Assembly (NCBI GenBank): GCA_024364805.1
Contig: CM044488.1
Coordinates: 183,784,136-183,804,475, forward strand
DNA from: Euprymna scolopes
Lineage: Eukaryota > Mollusca > Cephalopoda > Sepiida > Sepiolidae
Direction: 5' to 3'
DNA length: 20,340 bases
Part shown: in pieces, positions 1 through 8,439 of the stretch
Layout: each line of letters begins with the position of its first letter
How positions within the stretch are numbered: position 1 is the stretch's first letter
The notes under the pieces: model-generated
Told to the model about the DNA's origin: nothing
The model's input: the letters and a program-made list of their open reading frames with translations, nothing else
Databases searched by the model: none
Position numbers and translations under genes: made by a program

Positions 1-250
1 TTTTTGTCTTAATTACTGCTGAAGCATTATACCTAGGATTAATTGTATTCAATATCAAAATAACTATTTAATCAAAAGCTGGGGTAGAATTTCAGAAGAA
101 CACAAAGTTTCTAATCTTTTGTGTTGATCTCAATCTTCAACAAAACTCTGGCAACTTTCCCTATATACATATACATGAGTGTAATTTCATTAAGTGTAGT
201 GGCCTTATAGGGAGACTGGTAGTTGATATGGATTATGTTTACTATAGATA
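1..250. other. AT-rich sequence, no feature seen
   Basis: I see no gene, RNA or recognisable repeat here. A short plus-strand frame begins with ATG near 229 but closes within about 20 codons. It shows no family resemblance. Confidence 0.5.
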
Positions 251-454
251 TCAGAGTACTGCCCATCCAACCGATGATTGAGCAGTAGAAGTAGATGTAT
301 CAGGCTGTTGCATTTCATTCAAAAATTTTGAAGTAGAAGTAGATGTATCAGGTTGTTCCATTTCATTAAAAAATTTTGTTCTAAAATATGTTTGATATTT
401 GGCAAAGTGTTGTATATCATTAGAAAGCATGTATTCTGTTCTACAAGATAATGG
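251..454 (-). other. short open frame containing a repeated 16-codon unit
   Basis: On the minus strand an open stretch runs from just after an in-frame stop (455-457) to a TGA at 251-253. Its only long ATG starts at 430, giving about 59 residues. The frame crosses the 48-bp tandem duplication at 284-379 in phase, so a 16-residue unit (core KFxNEMxQPDTSTST) appears twice. The four base differences between units give three mild changes (T/S, F/L, E/Q) and one silent change. I do not recognise the protein. It could be the tail of a transposon or host reading frame, or chance openness. No upstream exon, promoter or poly(A) signal could be tied to it. Confidence 0.25.
284..379. repeat. 48-bp tandem duplication, two units
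   Basis: Unit 1 is 284-331 and unit 2 is 332-379. Both start AGTAGAAGTAGATGTATCAG, and 44 of 48 positions match by eye. The period is a multiple of three and keeps the minus-strand frame open through both units. Confidence 0.85.
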
Positions 455-559
455 TCATCCTGTTTGGCTCATTTTTCTCGTTTTTCAGAACTGCTAACTG
501 GATTGTCAAATAGATAAAATAAATCACATTTTCGACACCTCCTTCTTTCCGCCTTTAAT

Positions 560-905
560 CGAGGTCAAAAAGTGAGTGAAGTGATCAAGGATATTTGTGC
601 TGTATATGGAGAGAACGCTATAGTTGAGAGAATTGTTCGAGATTGTTTTACCAGATTCAAACACGGCAATTTTGACCTCAATGATGTTCCAGGTTCTTTT
701 GAAGGAAGATGACCATCGGACATGTAGAGAATTGGGTGAAAAGATGAATTGTGTGATTTTGCGGCAATTTAACGACATCTTCAGTCGATGGGATTCACAC
801 AAAAACTTGGAGCTTGGGTCCTACACGAACTTACTTTTGCTATTACAATTCTTTGATTTTCTTTAAAAAAAATGACAGGAACTTATGCAACAATCTAATA
901 GATGG
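560..905 (+). pseudogene. mariner transposase, N-terminal part, broken
   Basis: The plus strand encodes the start of a mariner-family transposase. The first frame reads through the first helix-turn-helix region (blocks KDICAVYGENAIVER, TRFKHGNFDLNDVPGS) and then stops at about 703. The homology resumes in another frame with RELGEKMNC and FSRWDSHK, which is the second helix-turn-helix. Traces of the linker LGAWVxHELT and NDRNLCNNL follow near 810-890. Mariner transposases are about 340-350 residues, bind their terminal inverted repeats through this bipartite region, and cut with a DD34D catalytic domain. None of the catalytic domain is visible after about 905. At least one frameshift and several stops make it a pseudogene. 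No flanking inverted repeat was found. Confidence 0.8.
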
Positions 906-1063
906 TACTCTTTTCAACGTTGAACACACCTTTTTCTATACACACACATATTTACATAAACATACAGCAACACTCAATTCATATGCAAACGTGTTCTGTC
1001 AACAATACTCGCAATAACATAGATATTTATCATGCATCTTTTCTATATAAAATATTAGATATA

Positions 1064-1172
<109 letters not shown>

Positions 1173-1309
1173 CTCTGTGCCTGGGTTTCTGTGTGTTTGA
1201 GGTTTGTGTATTCAATATAAAAAGAAAGGTTAGAATATACATAAAATCTAAAAAAGTGTATTCTTATGTAACATTTATAATGGGAGACAATGGAAATATT
1301 CCAGAATTT

Positions 1310-1700
1310 CTAAGTATATTTCTAAAGGAGCTATGAGGGCATATCTTCTTTAAAATTTCAAATATATCCTATTTTTATGAAATTTAAAATATGTAAAATT
1401 TCTGGGGAAGAAGTCTCTTTCTAACCCAAGTCTCCTTCTAACCTAAGGGAGCTATGTTAGCCTAACCATTTAAAAAACATTCAAATATATCCTACTTTTG
1501 ATGAAATTTATATTGTATGTTTAAAATTTTATGGTGAAGACATTAGAAGTGGTTCCAAATTTGTATTTTACCCTCTAGGTACCAAATATCTAGGTACCAA
1601 CATATGTAAAAGACCCATGAGGACAGAACCTCTTAAAACTTAAAATGCATATATCTGATTTGAATAAAATTTAAACCATGTATCTAAGACGCTAATTCAG
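1310..1700. repeat. diverged tandem repeat, about 3 units of 120-165 bp
   Basis: Three segments begin with similar strings at about 1327 (GGAGCTATGAGGGCAT), 1449 (GGAGCTATGTTAGCCT) and 1612 (CCCATGAGGACAGAAC). Each continues with a CAAATATATCCTA-like string followed by ATGAAATTTA. In the third unit these are CATATATCTGA and AATAAAATTTAA. The spacing is irregular (about 122 and 163 bp), so this is an old tandem array or a repeat with internal repeats. Between units 2 and 3 the string CTAGGTACCA occurs twice, 16 bp apart (about 1577-1602). Confidence 0.6.
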
Positions 1701-1846
1701 AGATTTTCGAACATTTCACTTTTTCCGACTATATTATAATGGGAAGAGGGGAGCAGTAAAAACTACAAGAGGTGTTAAGAGCATAGTTGAAAAGTATGTA
1801 GTAGTGATTTTAATTCAATCCTGAGCAAAGTCTCGTCTTCTTGCTA

Positions 1847-1905
<59 letters not shown>
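1847..1905. repeat. (TA)n microsatellite, about 59 bp
   Basis: Uninterrupted TA repeat. It directly abuts the repeat that carries the hammerhead motif, which starts at 1906. Confidence 0.98.
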
Positions 1906-1908
<3 letters not shown>

Positions 1909-2167
1909 ATCCTCACACAGCACTGTTTAGCTGTATCACAGCTCATTAATGCGTCTAGACTAGAAACTACCTCAGGTTAGGTTAGAAACTAAACTGCCTA
2001 AGCGACAGCGCTCCTGTTATTCTACTCGGCTGCTGCTAAGATGGGTATATATATTATTTTATTCAATTTAGGTAAACAGAATTACCATAAGTCGCTACAA
2101 TAAATTTACTGTTTCAGTCGTAAATGACATCGTCAGGCGACAAAAAGCCTCTGGCCTTACTCGAGGC
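1906..2167 (-). repeat. hammerhead-bearing repeat, probable retroelement fragment
   Basis: This non-coding segment is more GC-rich than its surroundings and is bounded on one side by (TA)n. Read on the minus strand it contains, in order, a hairpin with GCCTC/GAGGC arms (2167-2147), a hammerhead ribozyme motif (2141-2086), about 140 bp of unrecognised sequence, and a perfect six-bp stem AGCTGT/ACAGCT with a three-base loop (1943-1929). Hammerheads of this topology are known in animal Penelope-like elements and retrozymes, so a fragment of such an element is likely. I see no reverse transcriptase or GIY-YIG coding next to it. The outer limits are uncertain. Confidence 0.5.
2086..2141 (-). ncRNA. 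type I hammerhead ribozyme motif
   Basis: On the minus strand the order is: stem I 5' arm GTCGC (2141-2137), conserved core CTGACGA (2136-2130), stem II hairpin with GTC/GAC arms around ATTTAC, core GAAA (2115-2112), stem III hairpin CAG/TTG with an AT loop, the cleavage triplet GTA, and stem I 3' arm GCGAC. Both stem I arms pair over five bp. All invariant core bases are present; C at core position 7 is permitted in hammerheads. The weak points are a T-T apposition closing stem II at the core and a short stem III that includes a G-T pair. Self-cleavage would fall after the A of GTA. The open end is stem I, the type I topology typical of metazoan retroelement hammerheads. Confidence 0.7.
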
Positions 2168-3000
2168 TAGACATTTGATGAAAATGAAAACCGAATAGAA
2201 AAAGTAATAAAATAGAAAGAAGAGAAAAGAAAGAAAAGGAAAAAAGTTTTGGGGATCTTTTCTTAAAAATAAGTGTCTAGACATGCACGATGTTTTAAGG
2301 GGAAAATAACATAGTTAAATATTTAGAGATTTGTAAATAAATCGGAATTGGAATCGATAATTGTATTGGAACTGGGAATTTACTATGTAATCAGTAATTG
2401 TATGGAATCAGGTACATTATGAGAATCGCGCCATCACTAATGTATATCTGTGTATGTAGAGTAATGAATAAATCGTTATGAAATTTGGAATAAAAACTCA
2501 CACTCGCTCTGAACAAGAAATTTAATAGAAAAATGAATTGCTCTTCATCATATTTGAGTTATATTAAGTAATACATTTTTAAAGAATTGATATGTGCGCC
2601 ATGCATATGCTTCGTAAAATTAAAAATCTGGAAATTATCATTATGCATTATAGAATATATATTATAGGAAACAGGGCGAGTAATTTTGGCACATTATTTA
2701 TTTGTAAACTTTACCATTTTGGGGAATGCCACCCAAATTATATGATATCACGCCAAAGAAATAAAAAAAAAACATTAACGTGTTAAAACTATTGCTGTAT
2801 TTTTGCTTATATATCCGTCCTGAGGCGAGCATTCTACTAATAGATATATAAAAGGAAGTATTTCTTTATTACGTATACACTGTACAGGATAATTTATAAT
2901 AGATTCTTAATAGAACTCAAGAACAAAATAAAATTGAAAAAAAAGTGCAATATCTGATAAAAGAATATTCTGCAAGCACTCAAGTTTGAAGTTTACTATT
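2168..3000. other. AT-rich, no gene seen
   Basis: No gene or known repeat is recognised. A purine-rich run of GA and AAG strings lies at about 2212-2250. The rest is AT-rich sequence with scattered stops in all frames. Confidence 0.5.
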
Positions 3001-3016
3001 CCTGGGCAACGCTGGG
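3001..3016. repeat. GGGCAACG-type short hairpin motif, copy 1
   Basis: CCTGGGCAACGCTGGG sits in AT-rich sequence. The 11-mer CTGGGCAACGC recurs at 20304. Motifs of the form CCGGGCAACGCCGGG are often seen near the ends of invertebrate interspersed repeats. Element identity is not established. Confidence 0.35.
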
Positions 3017-3114
3017 TTTCTTCACAAGTTGAAAATAAATCTTAGAAATCTAAAAGTCTTTGAATGTACTAAGATCCAATATTTGAGGTTCAACGAGTCT
3101 GAAAAAGCAATTGC

Positions 3115-3119
<5 letters not shown>

Positions 3120-3151
<32 letters not shown>
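3120..3151. repeat. poly(T) tract of 32 nt
   Basis: Unbroken T run. It could be the poly(A) tail of a minus-strand retroposed sequence lying to its right, but I recognise no such element at 3152-3590. Confidence 0.9.
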
Positions 3152-3157
<6 letters not shown>

Positions 3158-3591
3158 TTGGGAACTGGAATGGTTTCGAAATATTTTATTTTTTGCTTAA
3201 TACGCATAAACGATCCAAAATGATATTCCAACGTCATTACGCTGTAAGGTCCCTAAATCAATTCATAAAGATAGCACAGTTAAAAACATTGAGTCACTTT
3301 CTTTGGTAGCATTTAAAGTGTGACTTTCTACAGCACTTTAAAAAATCTTTTTAATTCTGATTTTCTGCGATGGAAACTTGCATTTACACTTTACCGATAT
3401 CATTCCGGTGGAGTCTTTCATATGCCTATTTTTTTTAACGTCTTTTATGTTTATTAAAGCAGTGAAGATATGCTAGGCGAGATTACTTCGATTATCTTAC
3501 AAGAGGATTTCTTTCAACCAATAAAATAAATTGCCTGTTTCTTTATAACTAGTAGTTCTTTTGCTAACTGGTTGCCTACATTAATGATATT
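3152..3591. other. no feature seen
   Basis: AT-rich sequence without a recognisable gene. The segment just before 3592 may belong to the LINE that follows, but I could not read reverse-transcriptase motifs in it. Confidence 0.4.
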
Positions 3592-3863
3592 CGTTTTGAA
3601 TTCCATGAGCAAGGTTTCTTTCCTAGAACTATCCGCCCGTGGAACATAATACATTTCATCTGGCTATAACATGGCCGTTTTCAAATCTAATGTAAACAAA
3701 TTCCTGTTGAACCGTTCTCTTATATAAACAAACACTACCCAAGTTCCACCATTACCAATCGTCACAGTATTGTCTCAGTGACCGCCGGACACTCATTAAC
3801 CATTATCCTCGAGTGGAGTTTGAGTCTTGACAAGCGATGGCTCTCTCCTCTAGTAAAAAAAAA
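3592..3863 (+). mobile_element. LINE 3' end (Jockey/CR1-like), copy 1, broken
   Basis: Plus-strand translation shows the C-terminal tail motif common to many Jockey/CR1-group reverse transcriptases: a trace of FxEQxFFPRTxRxWN, then a stop, then GYNMAVFKSNVNKFLLNRSL. After the stop comes a 3' untranslated part containing CATTATCCTCGAGTGGAG and CTTGACAAGCGATGG. It ends TCTAGT followed by a short A run (3855-3863). The same 3' untranslated signature occurs reverse-complemented at about 4230-4290 and 6210-6265, which shows these are three copies of one family. It is truncated at the 5' side, as is usual for LINE copies, and broken in the coding part. Confidence 0.7.
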
Positions 3864-4218
3864 GACTAGCATCGAACACTGGCGTTTTCCGGAAACATTA
3901 ACACAATCTTAAAAATATATCATACTTTTTTTTATTGTTGTTTGTTTTCAAGATTTTATTTACTCTCAAATAGTTCAGAAGTTACTTTCCTATAGCAAAT
4001 AAATGTTTTTTTCATGGTTAACCATAAGTGTTGCCAAATATATAGTCTGATCCAGTCCCCGAAACTATCAATTTGAAACAAAAGAAACTCAGCAGGTATC
4101 ACACTGTATAAAACATGATTGGGAAAAGGGAATGGTAAAGTGATGAAATGTCAAACTTTTGGTAGTGTTAACAATTGTGAAAATGTTATTTCAGAATTTT
4201 CGAGATGAGGATTGATAA
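3864..4218. other. spacer between two convergent LINE tails
   Basis: AT-rich sequence with no recognisable gene. It separates the 3' ends of LINE copy 1 (+) and copy 2 (-). Confidence 0.45.
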
Positions 4219-4740
4219 TTTTTTTTTCCATGGAAGTCACCACTTATCAAGGCCCAGAAGTCACTCGGGGATAAGGGTTATTGTGTGTACAGTAATAAAT
4301 GGAACAATATCGTAGTAATCGTTAGTAATGGAGATCTGATAAAGTGCCTTACTTAAGGGAGCGGTTTATCAGGAATTTGTTTATGTTGTACTTGAACACA
4401 TCCAAGATGTAGTCAGGTGGGAGACAAGAAAACGGAAGAGAGTTCCACGGGCGTGCACTTCTAAGAAAGAAGCTTTGTTCATGGAATCTACGTTTTGATT
4501 AGGGCACAGATAAAGAGTGGGGAAAATTACTGACAGTGGTTTCAGCTAGACGGGTGTTTTTTGTGAAAGATTGGCGAGGGGGGACCAGAGATTGGAGCCC
4601 AGACGAGCACTTCCCATGGAAATAATGATAAGACAACTACAGATAATTTGAATTATGTGAACTACCATTCTCATCTAATGTGTTACGTTCGCAATGTTTG
4701 AGCTGATGTAGCCTCGGACGTTCTTCATATGTTGGATTAT
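4219..4740 (-). mobile_element. LINE 3' end (Jockey/CR1-like), copy 2, broken
   Basis: Read on the minus strand, about 450 bp of the end of a reverse-transcriptase frame is recognisable: YHYFHGKCSSGLQSLVPP, then QSFTKNTRLAET, then RRFHEQSFFLRSARPWNSLP and YILDVFKYNINKFLINRSL, ended by a stop. The 3' untranslated part carries CCTTATCCCCGAGTG and GCCTTGATAAGTGGTGAC and ends in an A run (T run 4219-4227 on the plus strand). These are the thumb and C-terminal motifs of Jockey/CR1-type LINEs, whose protein copies its own RNA at the nicked target. The frame contains stops and the 5' part is missing. It faces copy 1, with the two tails about 355 bp apart. Confidence 0.75.
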
Positions 4741-6202
4741 GATGGCTTCCTATGTATACCTAGCACAGATTTCAATGCAATATATGAATCAATAAGAACA
4801 TCAGTAACAATAAAAGTAATAGTAATAAGATGTAATACTACACATATTGACAAGTTTAGATTTAAGTCTCCCAAAATTCATAATAGAATTGTTCAGATGG
4901 ACACATAACATAACACGTAATATCGTTGGTTAACAATTTGTTTCAGGCTTCTGAAAGTTCAATCTACTAGAATCCTTACTACAACTAATAATAAATATGA
5001 ATAACACAAAATTAAGGTTACACAGAGCAAGGTTTGGAAATAAACTATAGTGAATTTTGATTGTATCTAAAATTCAAGGTGTGTTTCGTTTAACAGGCCA
5101 TTAAAGAGAAAATTCGATAAATAAGAAATGCAACAAACATTGATTTTTTTTATTTAGGAAATGTTTTTTTAAGTAAATGCAAATATTTGATATATACAAT
5201 TAGCTGGTTGGAAACGGGTGAGCTGTGTGTTTGATTACGACGAGGTATTGTGTTTTGTTCCCTTGGTGTAAAGAAATCTGTTGGGGAGATAGAAGTGCAT
5301 GAAATAAGATGATGTCATCAGCAATAAAATTGATAACGTAAAATCTTTTCATTCGTGATCAAACCTGCTGGGGGAAACAACGCGCTAAAATGACTGAAGA
5401 AAACCAAATACTGATTATTCAGTTTTATGTAACGTGACATCTTAGCAAGTTACAAGTGGACTCCATAACGAAAAGATCGTTGCAATGTAATACCATAAAC
5501 GTGTTACCTACAACTTAAAATTAAAGATCGGAAACAACGTTACACTATAAACAATGATATTTTCAATGACAAAGATTTCAATTACCATTGCAATATCCGT
5601 GGTTTGAAGATAATGGACGCTATATTACAGAGTGTATACCTGGACACTTAAGAATGATATCAGAACTACATTACATATAAACTGTTGCAGGAGCATTGTA
5701 GTAACATCATTTTGTTAGCTTAGAATAGAAGAGAACATTTACTTACCTGAATTTAAACCAAGGTTACATTTACAAAAGATTTGGAAGAGAACAAATCTTT
5801 TAAATATGCTCTGAAAATCGGCATCTAGCGTCACGAAAAATTCTGTTACTGAACCTGTGTAAGTAAGGAAAGATAAAACAGCCAATTAACACTTGTTGAA
5901 ACTTGATATGAAATTAAAGAAGCGAAGGATAAGAGTTTTATAACTAGAATTCCTGATACTAGAATGTAGTTCTTAATTTCTAAGTAATTGACAGACAAAC
6001 AAAATGCTATTACATGAAATATATAAAATAAAAAGATGAAATGAAATGCAGATATAACATATAAAACAAATATTAAAAAGGATGGTTTTACTAAATTTGT
6101 TTCATAAGATGATTTATCTTCAACTAACGGAGGCATATCATTATAAGTTTAATTGAAGAGGATAAAAGTATACATTCAATGTAATCCTTGTAATGTCTGT
6201 CA
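4741..6202. other. 1.46 kb without recognisable features
   Basis: AT-rich with no known repeat recognised. A minus-strand frame of 96 codons (5846-6136) is rich in Phe, Ile and Leu, as expected from AT-rich DNA, and has no homology I recognise. It is not called as a gene. Confidence 0.5.
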
Positions 6203-6849
6203 TTTTTTTACTAATGAGTCGCCACTTATAAAGGCAAAAAACACTCGAGAATAAGAGTTAATGAGATAAATTGATTGAAAGTTGACTGATAAAGAATATT
6301 ATTAGAGGATTGAAAACTATAAATGAAATTAACAAAATTTTATTACATATGAGGACAATATTTATTGACATTGGATTTGAAGACGCCCATGTTGTAGTTT
6401 GCAGGGAAGTTATCATGTGTTCTACGGATGGGAAGCTTTTGGAATTTCCATTTGATGTTAAGAATGCGAACAAAGAAAGGAAAGTTTGTGTAGTTGTGGT
6501 AGAAGAAAAGTTCTTGTTGTGAATGTCTTACAGACACAAACCAGAGCTTGAAATTAAGTTCAGCACCTTCCAATGAACTATAAATCATTTCTAGAATCTT
6601 AAGATGGAAAGTTGATCGAGCATAACTCAAGACGTGAAAGCAATCATCCATGTAGCAATTAGTGCACACAGGATTATGAAGTAAATGCTGAGCAACCATT
6701 AAATCATTGAGCATCAAAACCGCAATGTCTCTGCATACATGATGGAATATGCTAGTTAATGCACTCAACCAATTAATGAGACGTACATTCGACAAAGACC
6801 TGAAATCTAGAAAAGAAGAGAAAAAAAAGTAAAGGTGATCAATTAACAT
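6203..6849 (-). mobile_element. LINE 3' end (Jockey/CR1-like), copy 3, with a 168-codon open frame
   Basis: The minus strand holds an open frame from ATG 6849 to a stop at 6343. Its parts line up with the end of the same LINE reverse transcriptase as copy 2: NPVCTNCYMDDCFHVLSYAR corresponds to the LxxLSxRR block, and NFPANYNMGVFKSNVNKY is the C-terminal tail. Between these, some homology sits in another frame (KTFTTRT, corresponding to QSFTKNT in copy 2), so the open frame is a decayed composite and not an intact protein. The 3' untranslated signature (GCCTTTATAAGTGGCGACTC on the minus strand) and an A tail (T run 6203-6209) match the other two copies. The ATG is incidental, since LINE proteins begin far upstream. 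Confidence 0.65.
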
Positions 6850-6939
6850 CTGGATGTTTCATATTAAAATGAAATTAAAGAACTTGAAGAAAAAAGGGAA
6901 AATAGAGAAAAAACAAAACAAAAAAAGAAACGTAGAATC
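6850..6939. other. purine-rich spacer
   Basis: A-rich and G-rich runs between two minus-strand LINE tails. No gene. Confidence 0.4.
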
Positions 6940-7300
6940 AGCTTCTTTTTTTTGTTTTTTTCAATTTTCTTATCATTTTTCCTTTGCTGGGGATAGGGTA
7001 TTCTCCCGGATGCGAAACGTTCACTCACTATCCCAGACATTACAACCGAGAGATCATTTCAAGCTTCTGACCATCCCTTTAATTACAATTGTTTTCACCT
7101 CTCTTGCACTTGTTTCACCGAGTATATTCGTCAGATAGTTTTTTAATTTTTTTTTTATGAGTCTGGTGGCTCCTATAATTACTGGAATGATGGAGATCTT
7201 CCGAAGGTTCCATTTTTATTTCATGCCATACATAAGACTTTGATATTTCGTTCTATTCTCCCACTCAACTCCTTTTAACTCAGCACCATTGGAGACACTG
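6940..7300 (-). mobile_element. LINE 3' end of a second family, broken
   Basis: The minus strand reads TKYQSL, then KWNLRKISIIPVIIGATRLI, then ILGETSAREVKTIVIKGMVR. The pattern KYQxL...W...VxxVPVVIGAxG...IQxxxLxGTAxxLR is found at the C-terminus of a widespread class of non-LTR retrotransposon proteins, downstream of the reverse transcriptase. Interspersed stops show decay. An A-rich stretch at the 3' side (T-rich 6940-6985 on the plus strand) fits a retroposed tail. Motifs differ from the three copies at 3.6, 4.2 and 6.2 kb, so it is a separate family. Only the last 250-350 bp is recognisable. Confidence 0.55.
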
Positions 7301-7319
7301 TAACAGAGTTTGGACGGGC

Positions 7320-7612
7320 ATATGGTGGCTGTATGCAAATGCCGAGCCGTGTGCGAAGTGACGTCACGGTAAGGAAAAAGAAAAAACTATGAAAGGAATA
7401 AATGCACAGGCCAATGATGTTCAATAAGTTAGAGAAGGAACACAATTATGTTTTATTCAAGAAAAATACCCAGAAATAAATGCCGTTGTTACAACAAGAA
7501 AAAGTGAGTTGAATTATTACTTGATCTATGTTCGTTGCGATGTACTCTGCTACAACGTGTTGGATTCCGAGTGTGTATGTGTAAACGCATGTGTAAACGT
7601 GTGCTAACACTA
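7320..7612. repeat. possible diverged LTR-like repeat, segment A
   Basis: Four short blocks occur in the same order here and at 11400-11590: GGAAAAAGAAAA followed by CTATGAA-GGA, a GCCGT...ACAAGA block, a GTGT-x-ATTCCGAGTG block, and GCTAAC. The spacing differs between the two places. The reverse strand of this segment begins near TGTTAGCACACG and contains AATAAA strings, which is LTR-like. No partner repeat, primer site or coding region is attached. The family is unknown and the similarity is weak. Confidence 0.25.
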
Positions 7613-8079
7613 ACCTACTAGAGTCACTGCTTTGTCTTTTTTGTCTCATATCACTATATCAGATTTAACAGTTCCATTTTCTAGATACATAGCTGTAAGA
7701 ACTGCATAGTTCTAGTGGATGGTATAGAGAAGTGAAGGCGCAAATAGGGTTCTTATAATCAGACGCTTTATTTGATTTTTTTTTACTTTTTGTAATCTAT
7801 ACCTATTCATAAACTTTTGCTCTTTTTTGATTTTATAACTTTACAGTTTGAGACGTTTTCTTTCTTTCCTCTTTTTCGTTTTTTTTTTAAACTTCTGCTA
7901 ATATCTTTGACGTTAAAAACTTTCCAACCATCCCCTATCTCCCATTAATAAAAAGAAGAAAATAAAAAAGCAAATGTCATCAGCTGGCATTTGTTTTCTT
8001 TTAGGTCATAAGAAATGACTCGCCTTTTTTCAACTCCCCCCCCTAATATTTTTTTGAAAGAAAAAGCATTAGAAAGATC
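7613..8079. other. pyrimidine-rich, no gene seen
   Basis: T-rich and C-rich strand from about 7770 to 7940. No recognised element or gene. Confidence 0.45.
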
Positions 8080-8081
8080 TA

Positions 8082-8437
8082 TGAAGGGTCTTCCAAAAGT
8101 AATGCCTCCTATTTTATTCCGCCTGAATGGATCAGAAGGAATTGCAAATGACATTATTACGATGACTGGCTTTATGCATTTATGATCCGAAAGTTTCATC
8201 TCTCTGTTGCAAATATTAACGGTGTGAGAAAGCAACTCCCGTCATGGACATGCATCAAAAGCAGAGATGCATCATTTAATTCTTAGCAAAAGTGCATTGG
8301 AACAGTGGTAACTATGTAAAAAAATAAATTCTGAAATAGAAAAGGTTGCTCGTTTTAATGGTACCACTTCTGTCTTCGTAGCTCTTCAACTTTTTGCGAT
8401 AAAAAAATAGGATGCTTTACTTTTGGAATGACTTTCA
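8082..8437. mobile_element. mariner-type MITE, 356 bp, with TA target duplication
   Basis: The left end TGAAGGGTCTTCCAAAAGTA and the reverse complement of the right end TGAAAGTCATTCCAAAAGTA match at about 16 of 20 positions. They continue into AATGCCTCCTATTTT versus AAGCATCCTATTTTT, giving imperfect inverted repeats of about 35 bp. The element is flanked on both sides by TA (8080-8081 and 8438-8439), the duplication made by Tc1/mariner transposases. The motif CCAAAAGTAATGCCTCCTAT is of the kind seen at mariner ends. The interior has no transposase frame, so it is a non-autonomous derivative. The internal ATGCATC strings and scattered stops carry no signal I could read. Confidence 0.8.
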
Positions 8438-8439
8438 TA

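Noticed and set aside
5846-6136. 96-codon minus-strand hydrophobic frame that looks like membrane segments
   Set aside because: Phe/Ile/Leu-rich translation is expected from AT-rich DNA. No homology, no promoter and no neighbouring gene.
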